DNA of 64,000 bases from the NCBI GenBank assembly GCA_946567425.1, contig CAMNXF010000007.1, forward strand, positions 107,810-171,809. The letters are read 5' to 3'. A program made the position numbers and the translations under genes. Within the stretch, counting starts at the first letter, position 1. Each line of letters starts with the position of its first letter. Origin of the DNA: an uncultured Clostridia bacterium. GTDB taxonomy: Bacteria > Bacillota > Clostridia > Oscillospirales > Ruminococcaceae. This document shows, piece by piece, positions 34,568 to 43,962 of this stretch. The notes under the pieces were generated by a model that saw only the letters and a program-made list of their open reading frames with translations, searched no databases and had not been told where the DNA came from.

Positions 34568-35677
34568 ATGATATATCTGGATAACGCAGCCACGACCAGA
34601 CCTTGCGAAGAATGCTGCCACGCGGTCCGCGACGTTATGGAGACAGCGTTCGGGAACGCAAGCTCCCTACATAAATTGGGAACAGATTCATTGCAAATAA
34701 TTTCCCGCGCCAAGCGGACGATACTGTCCGCACTTTCGGGAACGAAAACTCCACTTGACGGCACGATAATATTTACCTCGGGAGCTACCGAAAGCAACAA
34801 CACGGCGCTACTCGGCGCTATGCACAGATTTCGTCCGCATTCAGGGAAGATTGTGTCTACAGCTATCGAGCACCCCTCCGTGGCAAAAATGCTTGTTCGG
34901 TTCGAGGAAGACGGGTTTGAGGTTCTGCGGCTCGCTCCGAAAGCCTTTGAGGACTTCACGGGGGCGCTCGTCGGCGCCGTCGACGAAAACACCGCATTGC
35001 TGAGCGCTATGGCGGTGAACAACGAAACGGGCTTTAAAATCGACGTTCCGCGCCTGTACCGCGAGGTCAAGCGGAAAAACCCGAAAACTATCGTGCATAT
35101 CGACGCTGTACAAGGCTTTCTGAAAGTTCCGCTAGACGGCGACTTTATCAGCGTTTCAGGTCATAAAGTCCATGCTTCAAAAGGCATTGGAGCGCTTTTC
35201 ATTAAAAAGGGGCAGAATATTCTCCCGATAATGCTCGGCGGCGGTCAACAAGGCGGCTTGCGTTCGGGCACGGAGCCCGTCGAGCTTATAGCGGGCTTTG
35301 ACGCCGCCGTTAAGGCTTACCGCGGCGATACCGCGAAATTCACGGATCTTAAAGCGTATCTGCTCGACAGATTAGCCGGATTGGGAAATATAGGAATAAA
35401 CTCGGACACGGACTGCGTTCCAAATATCATAAACTTCAGTGTGCGCGGAGTGCGCTCGGAAATTATGCTTCATTCTCTCGAAGAGGACGGGATATACGTT
35501 TCAAGCGGCTCGGCTTGCTCAAAGGGAAAGAAAAGCGGAGTGCTGGGCGCGCTGGGAGTTTCTGACAAGGACGCGGACTGCGCGGTGAGGGTCTCGCTCT
35601 GCGCGGACAATACCGCAGAGGAGCTTGACGCGCTCTGCGAAAAGATAAAGAGAACGATTGAAAGGGTCAGAAGATGA
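34568..35677 (+). CDS. NifS/IscS-like cysteine desulfurase
   Basis: This PLP enzyme takes sulfur from cysteine as an enzyme-bound persulfide. In the 369-residue protein the PLP lysine is in VSGHKVHASKG near residue 202 and the persulfide cysteine is in SSGSACSKGKKSG near residue 315, both intact. The ATG at 34568 lies seven bases after AGGTGA. The stop overlaps the thiI start (ATGA), so it is almost certainly the dedicated sulfur donor for ThiI, like NifZ-ThiI pairs in Bacillus that make 4-thiouridine in tRNA. Confidence 0.93.
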   Translation: MIYLDNAATTRPCEECCHAVRDVMETAFGNASSLHKLGTDSLQIISRAKRTILSALSGTKTPLDGTIIFTSGATESNNTALLGAMHRFRPHSGKIVSTAIEHPSVAKMLVRFEEDGFEVLRLAPKAFEDFTGALVGAVDENTALLSAMAVNNETGFKIDVPRLYREVKRKNPKTIVHIDAVQGFLKVPLDGDFISVSGHKVHASKGIGALFIKKGQNILPIMLGGGQQGGLRSGTEPVELIAGFDAAVKAYRGDTAKFTDLKAYLLDRLAGLGNIGINSDTDCVPNIINFSVRGVRSEIMLHSLEEDGIYVSSGSACSKGKKSGVLGALGVSDKDADCAVRVSLCADNTAEELDALCEKIKRTIERVRR

Positions 35678-36867
35678 CGGAAGTTATATTGGTCAAATAC
35701 GGGGAAATTGCCCTCAAGGGTGAAAACAAAAGCACCTTTGAGGATATGCTCCTCAAAAATATAAAACGCAGGCTGAAAAAAATCGGAAAATTTGAGTACA
35801 GCCGCAGGCAATCGACGGTCTATATCGAGCCGCTTAACGGCGCGGATATCGACGAGGCGGTGAGCAGTCTCGAAAAGGTTTTCGGAATTGGCGCGATACA
35901 ACGCTGCGCTGTGTTCCCTAAGGATTTTCGGGCGGTCGTTGACAGTCTCGGCGAATATCTCGCGGACGCTCTCGGAAACGTGAAAACCTTTAAAATTGAG
36001 GCAAAACGCTCCGACAAGACGTTCCCGATGAGATCGCCCGATATACAACAGCAGCTCGGCGACGCGGTTCTGGACGCATTCCCTCATCTGGGAGTGGACG
36101 TTCACGAACCCGAGGTCACCGTGCGGTTGGAAATACGCGACAACGGCGCTTACCTCTCCGCAAAGCGGATCATCGGACAGGGCGGAATGCCCGTCGGCAG
36201 CAGCGGAAAGGCTCTTCTGATGCTCTCGGGCGGGATAGATTCCCCCGTCGCGGGCTATATGATGGCAAAGCGCGGATTGGTTGTCGACTGTATTCATTAC
36301 GTCAGTCCGCCGTACACGTCCGACAGAGCGCGGCTCAAGGTCGAAAAGCTTTGCGAAGAAATGACGGAGTACTGCGGCGACATTATCTTTTACTGCGTGC
36401 CGTTCACCGAAATTCAGGAGGCGCTGCGAGATAACTGCCCCGAGCAGTATTTCACAGTGCTTATGCGCAGGCTTATGGTGAAGATCGCCAATAAGATATG
36501 CGCGAGAGACGGCTACGGCGCGATAATTACGGGCGAGAGCTTAGCTCAGGTCGCAAGTCAGACGCTTCAGGCGCTGAACTGCACAAACGCGGCTGCCGAG
36601 CTGCCGATATTCCGTCCGGTCATAGGAATGGACAAAATTGAGATCACCGAGATCTCCCGTAAGATAGGTACCTACGAGACCTCGATAATGCCTTATGAGG
36701 ACTGCTGCACAGTATTTTCACCGAAGCACCCGAGGACAAGACCGAAGATCGAGGAAATTCTCGAAGCGGAGAAAGCCTACGACTTCGACAAGATGATAGA
36801 CAAGGCGGTCGCGAGAATCGAGGTAAAGCGCTTCAAGTACGGAGAAAAGACGGTGTTTCTTGACTGA
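35674..36867 (+). CDS. thiI: tRNA 4-thiouridine synthase ThiI
   Basis: ThiI adenylates uridine 8 of tRNA and inserts sulfur to give 4-thiouridine. The 397-residue protein has an N-terminal ferredoxin-like region and THUMP domain (to about residue 165) and a C-terminal PP-loop AANH domain with LMLSGGIDSPVAGYMM near residue 185. The rhodanese domain of E. coli ThiI is absent, as usual in Gram-positive bacteria, so sulfur comes from the paired desulfurase. It overlaps the genes on both sides and shares their transcript. Confidence 0.95.
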   Translation: MTEVILVKYGEIALKGENKSTFEDMLLKNIKRRLKKIGKFEYSRRQSTVYIEPLNGADIDEAVSSLEKVFGIGAIQRCAVFPKDFRAVVDSLGEYLADALGNVKTFKIEAKRSDKTFPMRSPDIQQQLGDAVLDAFPHLGVDVHEPEVTVRLEIRDNGAYLSAKRIIGQGGMPVGSSGKALLMLSGGIDSPVAGYMMAKRGLVVDCIHYVSPPYTSDRARLKVEKLCEEMTEYCGDIIFYCVPFTEIQEALRDNCPEQYFTVLMRRLMVKIANKICARDGYGAIITGESLAQVASQTLQALNCTNAAAELPIFRPVIGMDKIEITEISRKIGTYETSIMPYEDCCTVFSPKHPRTRPKIEEILEAEKAYDFDKMIDKAVARIEVKRFKYGEKTVFLD

Positions 36868-37379
36868 TGAAGGAGATGTATAACAATATTAACGATTTGG
36901 CGCATGAGATCGTGAAAGAATGTACAGAGCGCGGACTGAAGATATCGACGGCGGAAAGCTGTACGGGAGGAATGATCTCAGCAGCGGTGACGGCAGTATC
37001 GGGCAGCTCAGCGATCATCGAACTGGGGATATGCAGCTATTCCAACAGGATAAAGCGTGAGGTTCTCGGGGTGAGTGAAGATACGCTTGGACGTTTTTCG
37101 GAGTACAGCATCGAATGTGCCGAGGAGATGGCAATGGGAGCCTTAAAGGTTTCCGGCGCGGATATCGCAGTCGCGACAAGCGGCGTTGCGGGTCCTACCG
37201 GCGGCACGGCGGAGAACCCCGTCGGCACGGTCTATATCTGTGCTGCGGACGGAAATTCAGTCACCTCTGAAAAATGTTTATTTGAGAACAAAGGCAGAGA
37301 CTACATAAGAGCAGCAGCGGCGGAAAAAGCGCTGAAAATGCTGCTCGCCAAGATAAAGAAAGGGAAAGAAAATGGCTAA
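36867..37379 (+). CDS. CinA C-terminal domain protein (nicotinamide-nucleotide amidase)
   Basis: This 170-residue protein is a stand-alone CinA C-terminal domain (PncC type), which deamidates nicotinamide mononucleotide. The motif ISTAESCTGGMISAAVT near residue 30 and the ATSGVAGPTGGTAENPVGTV block near residue 105 are clear. The N-terminal CinA domain is missing, as in PncC. Its ATG overlaps the thiI stop and its own end overlaps the first sortase start by eight bases. Confidence 0.9.
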   Translation: MKEMYNNINDLAHEIVKECTERGLKISTAESCTGGMISAAVTAVSGSSAIIELGICSYSNRIKREVLGVSEDTLGRFSEYSIECAEEMAMGALKVSGADIAVATSGVAGPTGGTAENPVGTVYICAADGNSVTSEKCLFENKGRDYIRAAAAEKALKMLLAKIKKGKENG

Positions 37380-38547
37380 TTCAAACAGAAACAGAAACGA
37401 CAGAAACTACGCGCTTGATAAATTCGATGTTGACGTATCGAGTTCTCCCAAGAAAGGCAGCAAGTCCAAGAGACCGCAAAAGGGTGGATTTGCCGACGCG
37501 GTTTTCCCGACCTCGCGTGATTCGGGCGCGGAAAAGGCGCGCAAGGTAATTCTTATATTTGCGGTCGCGGCACTTATCGGAACGGTCGCGTTCCTCGTGT
37601 GGCAGATAACGAGCATGAACAAGGGCGGCGAGGTGAACAGCAGTCTTGCCGATCTTGCGGGAGTGCCTATGACGAGCACGTCGAGCACCTATAGCCAACC
37701 CGCGCACATAGCACACCCGTCACCCTCCATAGCGACCTCGGCGGGCACGCGTGTTCCCGAGGAGATTGACCTCACGCCCGTTATAGACTCGCCGCTGAAT
37801 ATCGGCTGGGAACCGCTTAAGGAAATAAACTCCGACATTAAAGCGTGGATATCACTTACGGGAACGCAGCTCAACAACCCCGTCGTTCAGACGACCGACA
37901 ATTCCTACTACCTCGACCACGACTTCTACGGAAACGAATCTATTTCGGGAACGGTCTTCTCGACCTACCTTAACGACTGGAACGACCCGAACGACAAAAA
38001 TAAGATACTATTCGGTCACAATATGGCAAACGGCGACTTCTTCGCTTATGTAATGCACTACGTTCCCGACGACAACTATGCTGAGCCGCTGTCGTTCTAC
38101 AAAACGCACCCCACCATACAGATGGCGACTCCCGAGGGCGGAAATGCGGTCTACAAGATTTTCGCGGGAATTATCGCGAACACCGAATCACAGTACGGAG
38201 AGGTATTCGACTACATCACCAAGACGCGCTTCGACAGCGCCGACGATTTCAACAACTACATTATCGAGATAATGGACAGAAGCTGGTTCTTCACCGACGT
38301 CGATCTCACATACGGCGATGAGCTGCTTACGCTGTCGACCTGCTACTGGCCTATTGACCGCACCGTCGACACGCGCTGGGTCGTATTCGCGAGAAAGGTT
38401 CGCGACGGAGAAGACCCCTCAGTCAACACTGCAGTCGCAGAACGCAACTATCAGGCAAGGTTGTTCGACTATTACTACGAGGTTCTCGAACGCTACGAAG
38501 GCTGGCAAGGCTCGGTATGGGACCGTTCAAAGCTGCTGAGCTACTGA
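37372..38547 (+). CDS. Class B sortase, first of three
   Basis: Sortases link surface proteins to the cell wall by cleaving a C-terminal sorting motif. The 391-residue protein has a basic N-terminus, one membrane segment at about 57-78, a long spacer and a sortase B domain with the catalytic histidine in FGHNMANGDFF, the cysteine in TLSTCYW and the arginine in TRWVVFARK. It is longer than a typical class B sortase because of the extended linker. It starts inside the end of the CinA-C gene and is followed by two paralogues. Confidence 0.92.
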   Translation: MANSNRNRNDRNYALDKFDVDVSSSPKKGSKSKRPQKGGFADAVFPTSRDSGAEKARKVILIFAVAALIGTVAFLVWQITSMNKGGEVNSSLADLAGVPMTSTSSTYSQPAHIAHPSPSIATSAGTRVPEEIDLTPVIDSPLNIGWEPLKEINSDIKAWISLTGTQLNNPVVQTTDNSYYLDHDFYGNESISGTVFSTYLNDWNDPNDKNKILFGHNMANGDFFAYVMHYVPDDNYAEPLSFYKTHPTIQMATPEGGNAVYKIFAGIIANTESQYGEVFDYITKTRFDSADDFNNYIIEIMDRSWFFTDVDLTYGDELLTLSTCYWPIDRTVDTRWVVFARKVRDGEDPSVNTAVAERNYQARLFDYYYEVLERYEGWQGSVWDRSKLLSY

Positions 38548-38581
38548 TACGACAGACTAAAATACATTCGGAGGTAATATT

Positions 38582-39715
38582 ATGGCTAACTATGATGAAA
38601 AAGAAAGCGTGCTTCTGCGCGTTGCAAAATACCTTATCCCGTGGGAGGGCGACAAGCCCGCCGAGAAGATCAGAAAGCTGATTTTTCTGGCGGCGGCGAT
38701 AGTACTTATCGTTACCGTTACGATACTCATTATCAACGGCGTTACTCAGGCGGAAGACAATCAACGCAACAGCGAACTTAACAGCATATATCACAATGGC
38801 GGCTCAAGCTCGAATGTTTCAAGCACCAATTCGGGCAGCACATCAGGCGACACCTCGGTCGTCATCAGCTCCGGCGACGGAAGCTCCAATAACAGCACGC
38901 AGTCGCAGCCTGCGGAGATGCTTCCCTCTCTTAAGGACATCTACGCGCTCAACAACGATACTATCGGCTGGATAACCATTGCTGACAGCGAGCGCACGAT
39001 CGTTGACCTGCCTGTATTGCAGACCGACGACAACGAATATTATCTCGAACACGATTTTGACGGCAACCCAAGCAGAGCGGGCGCGCTCTACGCGGACTAC
39101 CACGCTCCCGTAACGGCGACCGAGAGACCCGCTAACATCGTCATCTACGGTCATAATATGGGAACCGGCGAATACTTCGGTCAGCTTTTCGACTACTGCA
39201 ACTACTCAATGTCGACGGGCGATCCCACGAACATCAGCATATACAAGCGTTTCCCTACTATAACGTTCAATACGTTGTACAAGGAATCAACCTACAAGAT
39301 CTTCGGCGGTATGCTTGTCAACGTTGAGGAGGAATACGGCGAGGTATTCCCGTACCACATGATACGCAACTTTGAGACCAAGTCGGAATTCGACAATTTC
39401 TGCGCAGAAGTTCTTGACCGCTCCACGTTCATCAACCCCGACGTTGACCTCAAGTACGGCGACAACCTCATCACGCTGTCCACCTGCTCGTGGGGCTACG
39501 GTACGCCCAACATTGGCAACGGAGAAGCTCAACTGCGTTGGGTAATCATAGCGCGCGAAGTACGCGACGGCGAAGATCCCTCTGTCGACGTTGAAAAGGC
39601 GTACTACAATCCCACTCCGAAGTTCTACGACGCTTACTACAAAAACTTTATCGGCTACGGCGAATGGGAAGGCAGAGGCTGGAAGGAAGACATTATTTAC
39701 GGCTACGGCGGATAA
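38582..39715 (+). CDS. Class B sortase, second of three
   Basis: This 377-residue class B sortase has an N-terminal membrane segment at about 40-60 preceded by the block IPWEGDKPAEKIRK, which is shared with the third copy, a serine/asparagine-rich spacer, and a catalytic domain with YGHNMGTGEYF (His), TLSTCSW (Cys) and LRWVIIARE (Arg). All catalytic residues are present. AGGT precedes the ATG, 34 bases after the first copy. Its wall substrate is unknown; a candidate is the NPSTG protein at 51018-51701. Confidence 0.92.
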   Translation: MANYDEKESVLLRVAKYLIPWEGDKPAEKIRKLIFLAAAIVLIVTVTILIINGVTQAEDNQRNSELNSIYHNGGSSSNVSSTNSGSTSGDTSVVISSGDGSSNNSTQSQPAEMLPSLKDIYALNNDTIGWITIADSERTIVDLPVLQTDDNEYYLEHDFDGNPSRAGALYADYHAPVTATERPANIVIYGHNMGTGEYFGQLFDYCNYSMSTGDPTNISIYKRFPTITFNTLYKESTYKIFGGMLVNVEEEYGEVFPYHMIRNFETKSEFDNFCAEVLDRSTFINPDVDLKYGDNLITLSTCSWGYGTPNIGNGEAQLRWVIIAREVRDGEDPSVDVEKAYYNPTPKFYDAYYKNFIGYGEWEGRGWKEDIIYGYGG

Positions 39716-39761
39716 TTTTTCGCATTGACGCAAACAATTTTACTAACGAATTTACTTTTTG

Positions 39762-39797
39762 AACCTATCCGCTCTTGCAAAAAGCAGCGGATAGGTT
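39762..39797 (+). terminator. Strong hairpin between second and third sortase
   Basis: A perfect 12-bp stem AACCTATCCGCT / AGCGGATAGGTT encloses a 12-base loop. The T run after it is short (TTT), so it may act as a weak terminator, attenuator or mRNA-processing barrier lowering expression of the third sortase and SpoIID-like genes. Confidence 0.6.
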
Positions 39798-39825
39798 TCT
39801 CGGCTATCTGAAAGGAACATCAATA

Positions 39826-40950
39826 ATGGCGGAAATGGATATGGGGCTTGCTCCTCAAGGAAAAAAGAACGGCAAAAAAAGGAAAAAGAGGAAAAAGCAG
39901 AGCATCTGGAACAGCATAGTATCGGGGCTTTTTCCGTGCAAGGGTGACAGCACCAATGAAATTCTGCGAAAGATCGTTTTTCTTGCCGCGCTTATAGTGC
40001 TGATAGTCGCAGTGGTTCTTATCGCCGCGCATTATCTGCAGTACAGCAGGCTCGGTTCGCAGATGGCGGTCGATAGCGACGGACAAATTCTCGCGACGGA
40101 ATCGTATATTGTCGATCTGAAAAACAAAGCGCCCACGCAGGAGCAGATACAGCAGCTTCCGCAGGGCACTATCAACGAGGAGTATGCGTCGCTCTACAAT
40201 GAGAACAAAGACTTTATCGGCTGGCTGAGCGTTCCCGGAACGAACATTGACTACCCAGTTATGCAGACCGACAACAACGACGACTATCTGCACACGAACT
40301 TCAACAAGGAATACGAGTTCTCCGGTACGCTTTTCGCGGACTACCGCGGTCCGATAGGTCCGGACGAAATGCCGCACAATACCGTTATCTACGGACATAA
40401 TATGCTGTACAAATATCAGTTCTCGGCGCTAATGAATTTTAAGCGAGACATCAACTTCTTAAAGCTCTCCCCGGTTATAGATTTTAACACGCTGTACAGT
40501 AATAATAAGTACAAAATATTTTCGGTATTTGTCACGAACATCTCAACGGAGCATGGCGAGGTCTTTGACTACACGGGAACGAATTATTTCAACAGCCGTT
40601 CGGAGTTTTACGATTTCGTGCTGGAGTGCGGCGACCGCAGCTATTACGATATGGGAGTCGACGTGGAATACGGCGACGAGTTCCTCACTCTCTCAACCTG
40701 CGACCAGGACACGGGACTTGACTTGCGGCTTGTTGTAGTCGCGCGGAAGGTTCGCCCGAACGAGAATCCCGAGGTCGATGTTGAAAGGATAAGCGAAAAG
40801 AACAGCGTTAAATTTTTCGAGACGTATTATGAGATATTCGGACAGCTCTGGAACGGCAGAACGTGGGATACCTCGCTTGTCAATGGGCTTGACGAATATA
40901 TCGCGAAGAACGGATTGGAAGATAAGCCGGAGGACTACGAAGAATCATGA
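39826..40950 (+). CDS. Class B sortase, third of three
   Basis: This 374-residue class B sortase has a lysine-rich cytoplasmic start, the FPCKGDSTNEILRK block, a membrane segment at about 48-68 and a catalytic domain with YGHNMLYKYQF (His), TLSTCDQ (Cys) and LRLVVVARK (Arg). The ATG at 39826 is chosen for its AAAGGA site; an upstream in-frame start lies in the hairpin. Its end overlaps the SpoIID-like gene by four bases (ATGA). Sequence differs enough from the other two copies to suggest distinct substrates. Confidence 0.92.
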   Translation: MAEMDMGLAPQGKKNGKKRKKRKKQSIWNSIVSGLFPCKGDSTNEILRKIVFLAALIVLIVAVVLIAAHYLQYSRLGSQMAVDSDGQILATESYIVDLKNKAPTQEQIQQLPQGTINEEYASLYNENKDFIGWLSVPGTNIDYPVMQTDNNDDYLHTNFNKEYEFSGTLFADYRGPIGPDEMPHNTVIYGHNMLYKYQFSALMNFKRDINFLKLSPVIDFNTLYSNNKYKIFSVFVTNISTEHGEVFDYTGTNYFNSRSEFYDFVLECGDRSYYDMGVDVEYGDEFLTLSTCDQDTGLDLRLVVVARKVRPNENPEVDVERISEKNSVKFFETYYEIFGQLWNGRTWDTSLVNGLDEYIAKNGLEDKPEDYEES

Positions 40951-42434
40951 AAAAACTATCTCTTGTGCAAATTATTGCGGCGCTCTGCATCTGCAACATA
41001 TATCTTTTCACCTGTGGAGTAATGGGCGTTGCGGGCGTCGACAGTAGCGCTGTCGTAAAGCCCTCCGAGGATGAAAACGATCATAACGGTCACGGAACGC
41101 AGGACTTCCTGACACCAGACAACCTTATTACGCCGCCGTCTACGTCCTCCGCGGACGTTACTACGACGCTTAATACGCTCGGTTTCGGGCAGCCGACACT
41201 CGCACAGCGCCCCGTAAGTTCGATATTCACGCCGGGCAGTCTGACCGAAAAGCTCCCCGACCCGGATACTATCAACAGTTCAAGTTCAACGTCGTCCGAG
41301 GTTTTTGGCGGCGGCGAGGCAGAGATACCCGCGTCGACGATACCGCCCGAGGAGTATCCCCCCGGATACGTCGAGAGCGACAATTCCTTGTCTCAAAGCT
41401 CGTCAACGCCGCAGAGCACTCATAGTTCAAGCGACACGCACGAGCCTGTTGAGCCGTCGAGCAGCAGTGAAACCTCGGAGCCGCCGCAATCGAGCACTTC
41501 GACAAGTTCTGAACACGAAAGTTCCTCAAGTACGACAACCTCTTCGTCGACGAGCAGCACAAGCAGCTCGGGTTCGACAAGCACGAGCATTCCGACACAG
41601 CCGAACGAGGTCATTACCGATACCACCGCCGCAAACGAGATACTTCGCGTGAGCGTGAACGGCGAGGTCGTTTCGGGAACGGCGCTTGACATTATTTCGG
41701 GTATCGTCGCAAACGAGGTCGGCGGCGCGTTCGCTCCCGAAGCGATAAAGGCGCAAGCGGTCGCGGCATACTCCTACGTCAAGTATTTTAATCTCCGCAA
41801 CAACACACCGAGCGCGTACATCAGCGACGCGAGCGATTCGATAAAGGTGCTGGTCGGCTCGGTTATCGGCGAGGCGGTCTACTATGACGACGAGATAATT
41901 CAGGCGACCTATTCCGCGTCCTCGGCGGGCTGCACAGCATCGAGCCAGAACGTCTGGGGAACGGGCGTGCCGTATCTGCAAAGTGTCAACTGCGATTTTG
42001 ACGCGGAGTACGACCCCAACTACGGACGCACAAAAAAGTTCACGGCAAGCGAAATGAAATCGCGCATATACAACACCACGGGAATTTCGCTCAGCGGCGA
42101 CCCTTCTGAGTGGTTCAAGGTCGAAAACCGAACCGAGGGCAAATATGTCGGCAAGATGAGCATTGGCGGTTTTCATACGTACATAGACAGCTACGGCGAC
42201 ACGATAACGATAACCGGACGTGTGTTCCGCGAAAGGATAATGAGCTTCGACATTCGCTCAAGCGCGTTTGACATAAGCTACGACGGCGGCAGCGAGGAGT
42301 TCACCGTAACCACCTACGGTTACGGTCACGGCGTCGGATTGAGCCAGAACGGCGCAAACGCGCTGGCGGCACACATGGGCTGGGATTACAGGCAAATTTT
42401 GGAATTTTATTACACAGGAACGACCGTGAAATAA
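40947..42434 (+). CDS. SpoIID/LytB-domain cell wall protein
   Basis: This 495-residue exported protein has an N-terminal hydrophobic segment (about 7-30), a threonine/serine-rich linker to about residue 225 and a C-terminal SpoIID domain. The domain shows NEVGGAFAPEAIKAQAVAAYSY, SASSAGCTASSQNVWG and the final YGYGHGVGLSQNGA motif. SpoIID proteins are lytic transglycosylases acting on denuded glycan during engulfment; this linker-bearing version outside a sporulation locus may remodel vegetative wall. It is coupled to the third sortase by ATGA overlap, suggesting joint action at the wall. Confidence 0.88.
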   Translation: MKKLSLVQIIAALCICNIYLFTCGVMGVAGVDSSAVVKPSEDENDHNGHGTQDFLTPDNLITPPSTSSADVTTTLNTLGFGQPTLAQRPVSSIFTPGSLTEKLPDPDTINSSSSTSSEVFGGGEAEIPASTIPPEEYPPGYVESDNSLSQSSSTPQSTHSSSDTHEPVEPSSSSETSEPPQSSTSTSSEHESSSSTTTSSSTSSTSSSGSTSTSIPTQPNEVITDTTAANEILRVSVNGEVVSGTALDIISGIVANEVGGAFAPEAIKAQAVAAYSYVKYFNLRNNTPSAYISDASDSIKVLVGSVIGEAVYYDDEIIQATYSASSAGCTASSQNVWGTGVPYLQSVNCDFDAEYDPNYGRTKKFTASEMKSRIYNTTGISLSGDPSEWFKVENRTEGKYVGKMSIGGFHTYIDSYGDTITITGRVFRERIMSFDIRSSAFDISYDGGSEEFTVTTYGYGHGVGLSQNGANALAAHMGWDYRQILEFYYTGTTVK

Positions 42435-42440
42435 AGAATA

Positions 42441-42466
42441 AGCGGAGCGTTTGACGCTCCGCTTTT
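42441..42466. terminator. Bidirectional terminator
   Basis: A 9-bp stem AGCGGAGCG / CGCTCCGCT with loop TTTGA and following TTTTGT, between the SpoIID-like gene and the convergent GNAT gene. Confidence 0.85.
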
Positions 42467-42467
42467 G

Positions 42468-43304
42468 TCATTGCCGAATGTAAATGCCTTGTTCCTCGAT
42501 ATAGTCCTCTATGTCCTGCTTCATATCGGTGACCCATGTTTCGGAGCGCTCAGGCCTCTTTTCGATTTTTTCAGCCTCTATCTCGACCCACGCGGGACGA
42601 AATCCGCAGTTCACGGCGATATTCTGCGAGTAGATATTCGCTGCTGCCGTACCGTAAACAGGCATCCCGCCGCGTTTTATTATCTCATTCTTCATCAGCA
42701 GCGAAAGGTACGTTCCCACTCCCTTACCGCGGTATTGCGGGAATACGTCTATCCCTATCTGGAGAAAACCCGGCGCGTCCTCGGAACAGCCCGCCATGCC
42801 CATTATCTCATTGCCGTCGTATGCGCAGACGGCGAGCCTGTCGGGACGCTCCTCAAGGTAACGCTCGCAGAGCGCGTTCGGGAAACATCCGTCGTAGAAC
42901 GGCGCAAGTTCCTCACGCGTTCCGAACCACTTCACGGGGAAATCGCCGCAAACGCTCACATTGAATTTCGGCAGACACATATGGTGCGAACGGCAGAGCC
43001 TGTAACCGTGCGTATTCAGCTCGCGCTCCAACACGGTGAGCTTTTCCTGTTCGAACAACCAATGTCCTGCCCTATCCGCCATAAACTCACGCAGAAACGG
43101 GTGCAGCGCTTCATCCGCAGAGATTACGGCGTTCACGCCCATTGTCACCATCTGGAAGAAATACTTCTCCTTGGAGTACATTCGCCGCCCCTCGTTCGAC
43201 GCGGAGACCGTGAGAACGTTCTCCGCACGGTCAAAGTCGCTTGGGGAACAGTTTAGGTCTATTGCAAGCTGATGTTTCAGCCTGTCCCTGTAATCAATTT
43301 CCAT
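42468..43304 (-). CDS. GNAT family N-acetyltransferase (two-part, 278 aa)
   Basis: This 278-residue protein has an N-terminal helical domain and a C-terminal GNAT fold. The acetyl-CoA loop is IDVFPQYRGKGVGTYLSLLM near residue 185, followed by NIYSQNIAVNCGFRPAW. The size and layout resemble two-domain GNAT proteins of Clostridia of unknown target. GAGGG precedes the ATG, which lies inside the end of the upstream O-acetyltransferase gene, so the two are coupled. Substrate unknown. Confidence 0.85.
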   Translation of the reverse strand: MEIDYRDRLKHQLAIDLNCSPSDFDRAENVLTVSASNEGRRMYSKEKYFFQMVTMGVNAVISADEALHPFLREFMADRAGHWLFEQEKLTVLERELNTHGYRLCRSHHMCLPKFNVSVCGDFPVKWFGTREELAPFYDGCFPNALCERYLEERPDRLAVCAYDGNEIMGMAGCSEDAPGFLQIGIDVFPQYRGKGVGTYLSLLMKNEIIKRGGMPVYGTAAANIYSQNIAVNCGFRPAWVEIEAEKIEKRPERSETWVTDMKQDIEDYIEEQGIYIRQ

Positions 43305-43944
43305 TTTTTCCCTCTGTAATTTTCCGTATCAGTGACAAGTCGCCGCTGCACAGCGCGTCCAGATTTTCAAATACCCACTCGGGACTTTTGCCCCACCATT
43401 TAAGCTCCAGAAGATACGCTGTAAGCTCATCGTCAAAGCGCTTGCGGATAACGCGGCAGGGATTCCCCACAGCGATACAGTATGGTGGTATATTGCTTGC
43501 AACGACCGAATTTGCGCCGATAATTGCGCCGTCGCCGATATGCACTCCGGGCATTACCGTCACGTTCTGCCCTATCCACACATCGTTTCCGACGACGGTA
43601 TCGCCCTTGAACGGCAAATCGGATATTTCGGGAGCTGACTTCTCCCAACCGCCGCCTATAATGTTGAACGGATAAGTCGTCACACTGCACATACGGTGGT
43701 TTGCGCCGTTCATCACGAACTCTATCCCGCGTGCGATAGCGCAGAATTTGCCGATTATCAGTCTGTCGCCGTTAAAGTCGTAGTGGTGTGTAACATGCTC
43801 CTCGAAACGCTCCGCGCCGTCAATATCATCATAATATGTATAGTCGCCAACTATGATGTTCGGGCGTGTTATCACGTTCTTGATGAAGCACAGGCTTTTT
43901 ATTTTTTCGTTTGGGAAAATTGCGTCGGGATCGGGTCCGTACAT
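43294..43944 (-). CDS. CatB-like (Vat/xenobiotic) O-acetyltransferase
   Basis: This 216-residue left-handed beta-helix acetyltransferase is of the CatB/Vat type. It has the NGANHRMCSVTTYPF block with the active-site histidine near residue 80 and hexapeptide repeats (IGDGAIIGANSVVASN) ending in PPYCIAVGNPCRVI. Family members acetylate chloramphenicol or streptogramins, but many chromosomal copies act on sugars. Its location next to polysaccharide genes favours a sugar or unknown role; resistance cannot be inferred. Confidence 0.88.
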   Translation of the reverse strand: MYGPDPDAIFPNEKIKSLCFIKNVITRPNIIVGDYTYYDDIDGAERFEEHVTHHYDFNGDRLIIGKFCAIARGIEFVMNGANHRMCSVTTYPFNIIGGGWEKSAPEISDLPFKGDTVVGNDVWIGQNVTVMPGVHIGDGAIIGANSVVASNIPPYCIAVGNPCRVIRKRFDDELTAYLLELKWWGKSPEWVFENLDALCSGDLSLIRKITEGKNGN

Positions 43945-43962
43945 TTCATCACTCCTTACTGG

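Noticed and set aside
43294..43944. Antibiotic-resistance call for the CatB/Vat-like acetyltransferase
   Set aside because: Many chromosomal members act on sugars or unknown substrates; the polysaccharide setting and divergent sequence do not support resistance.
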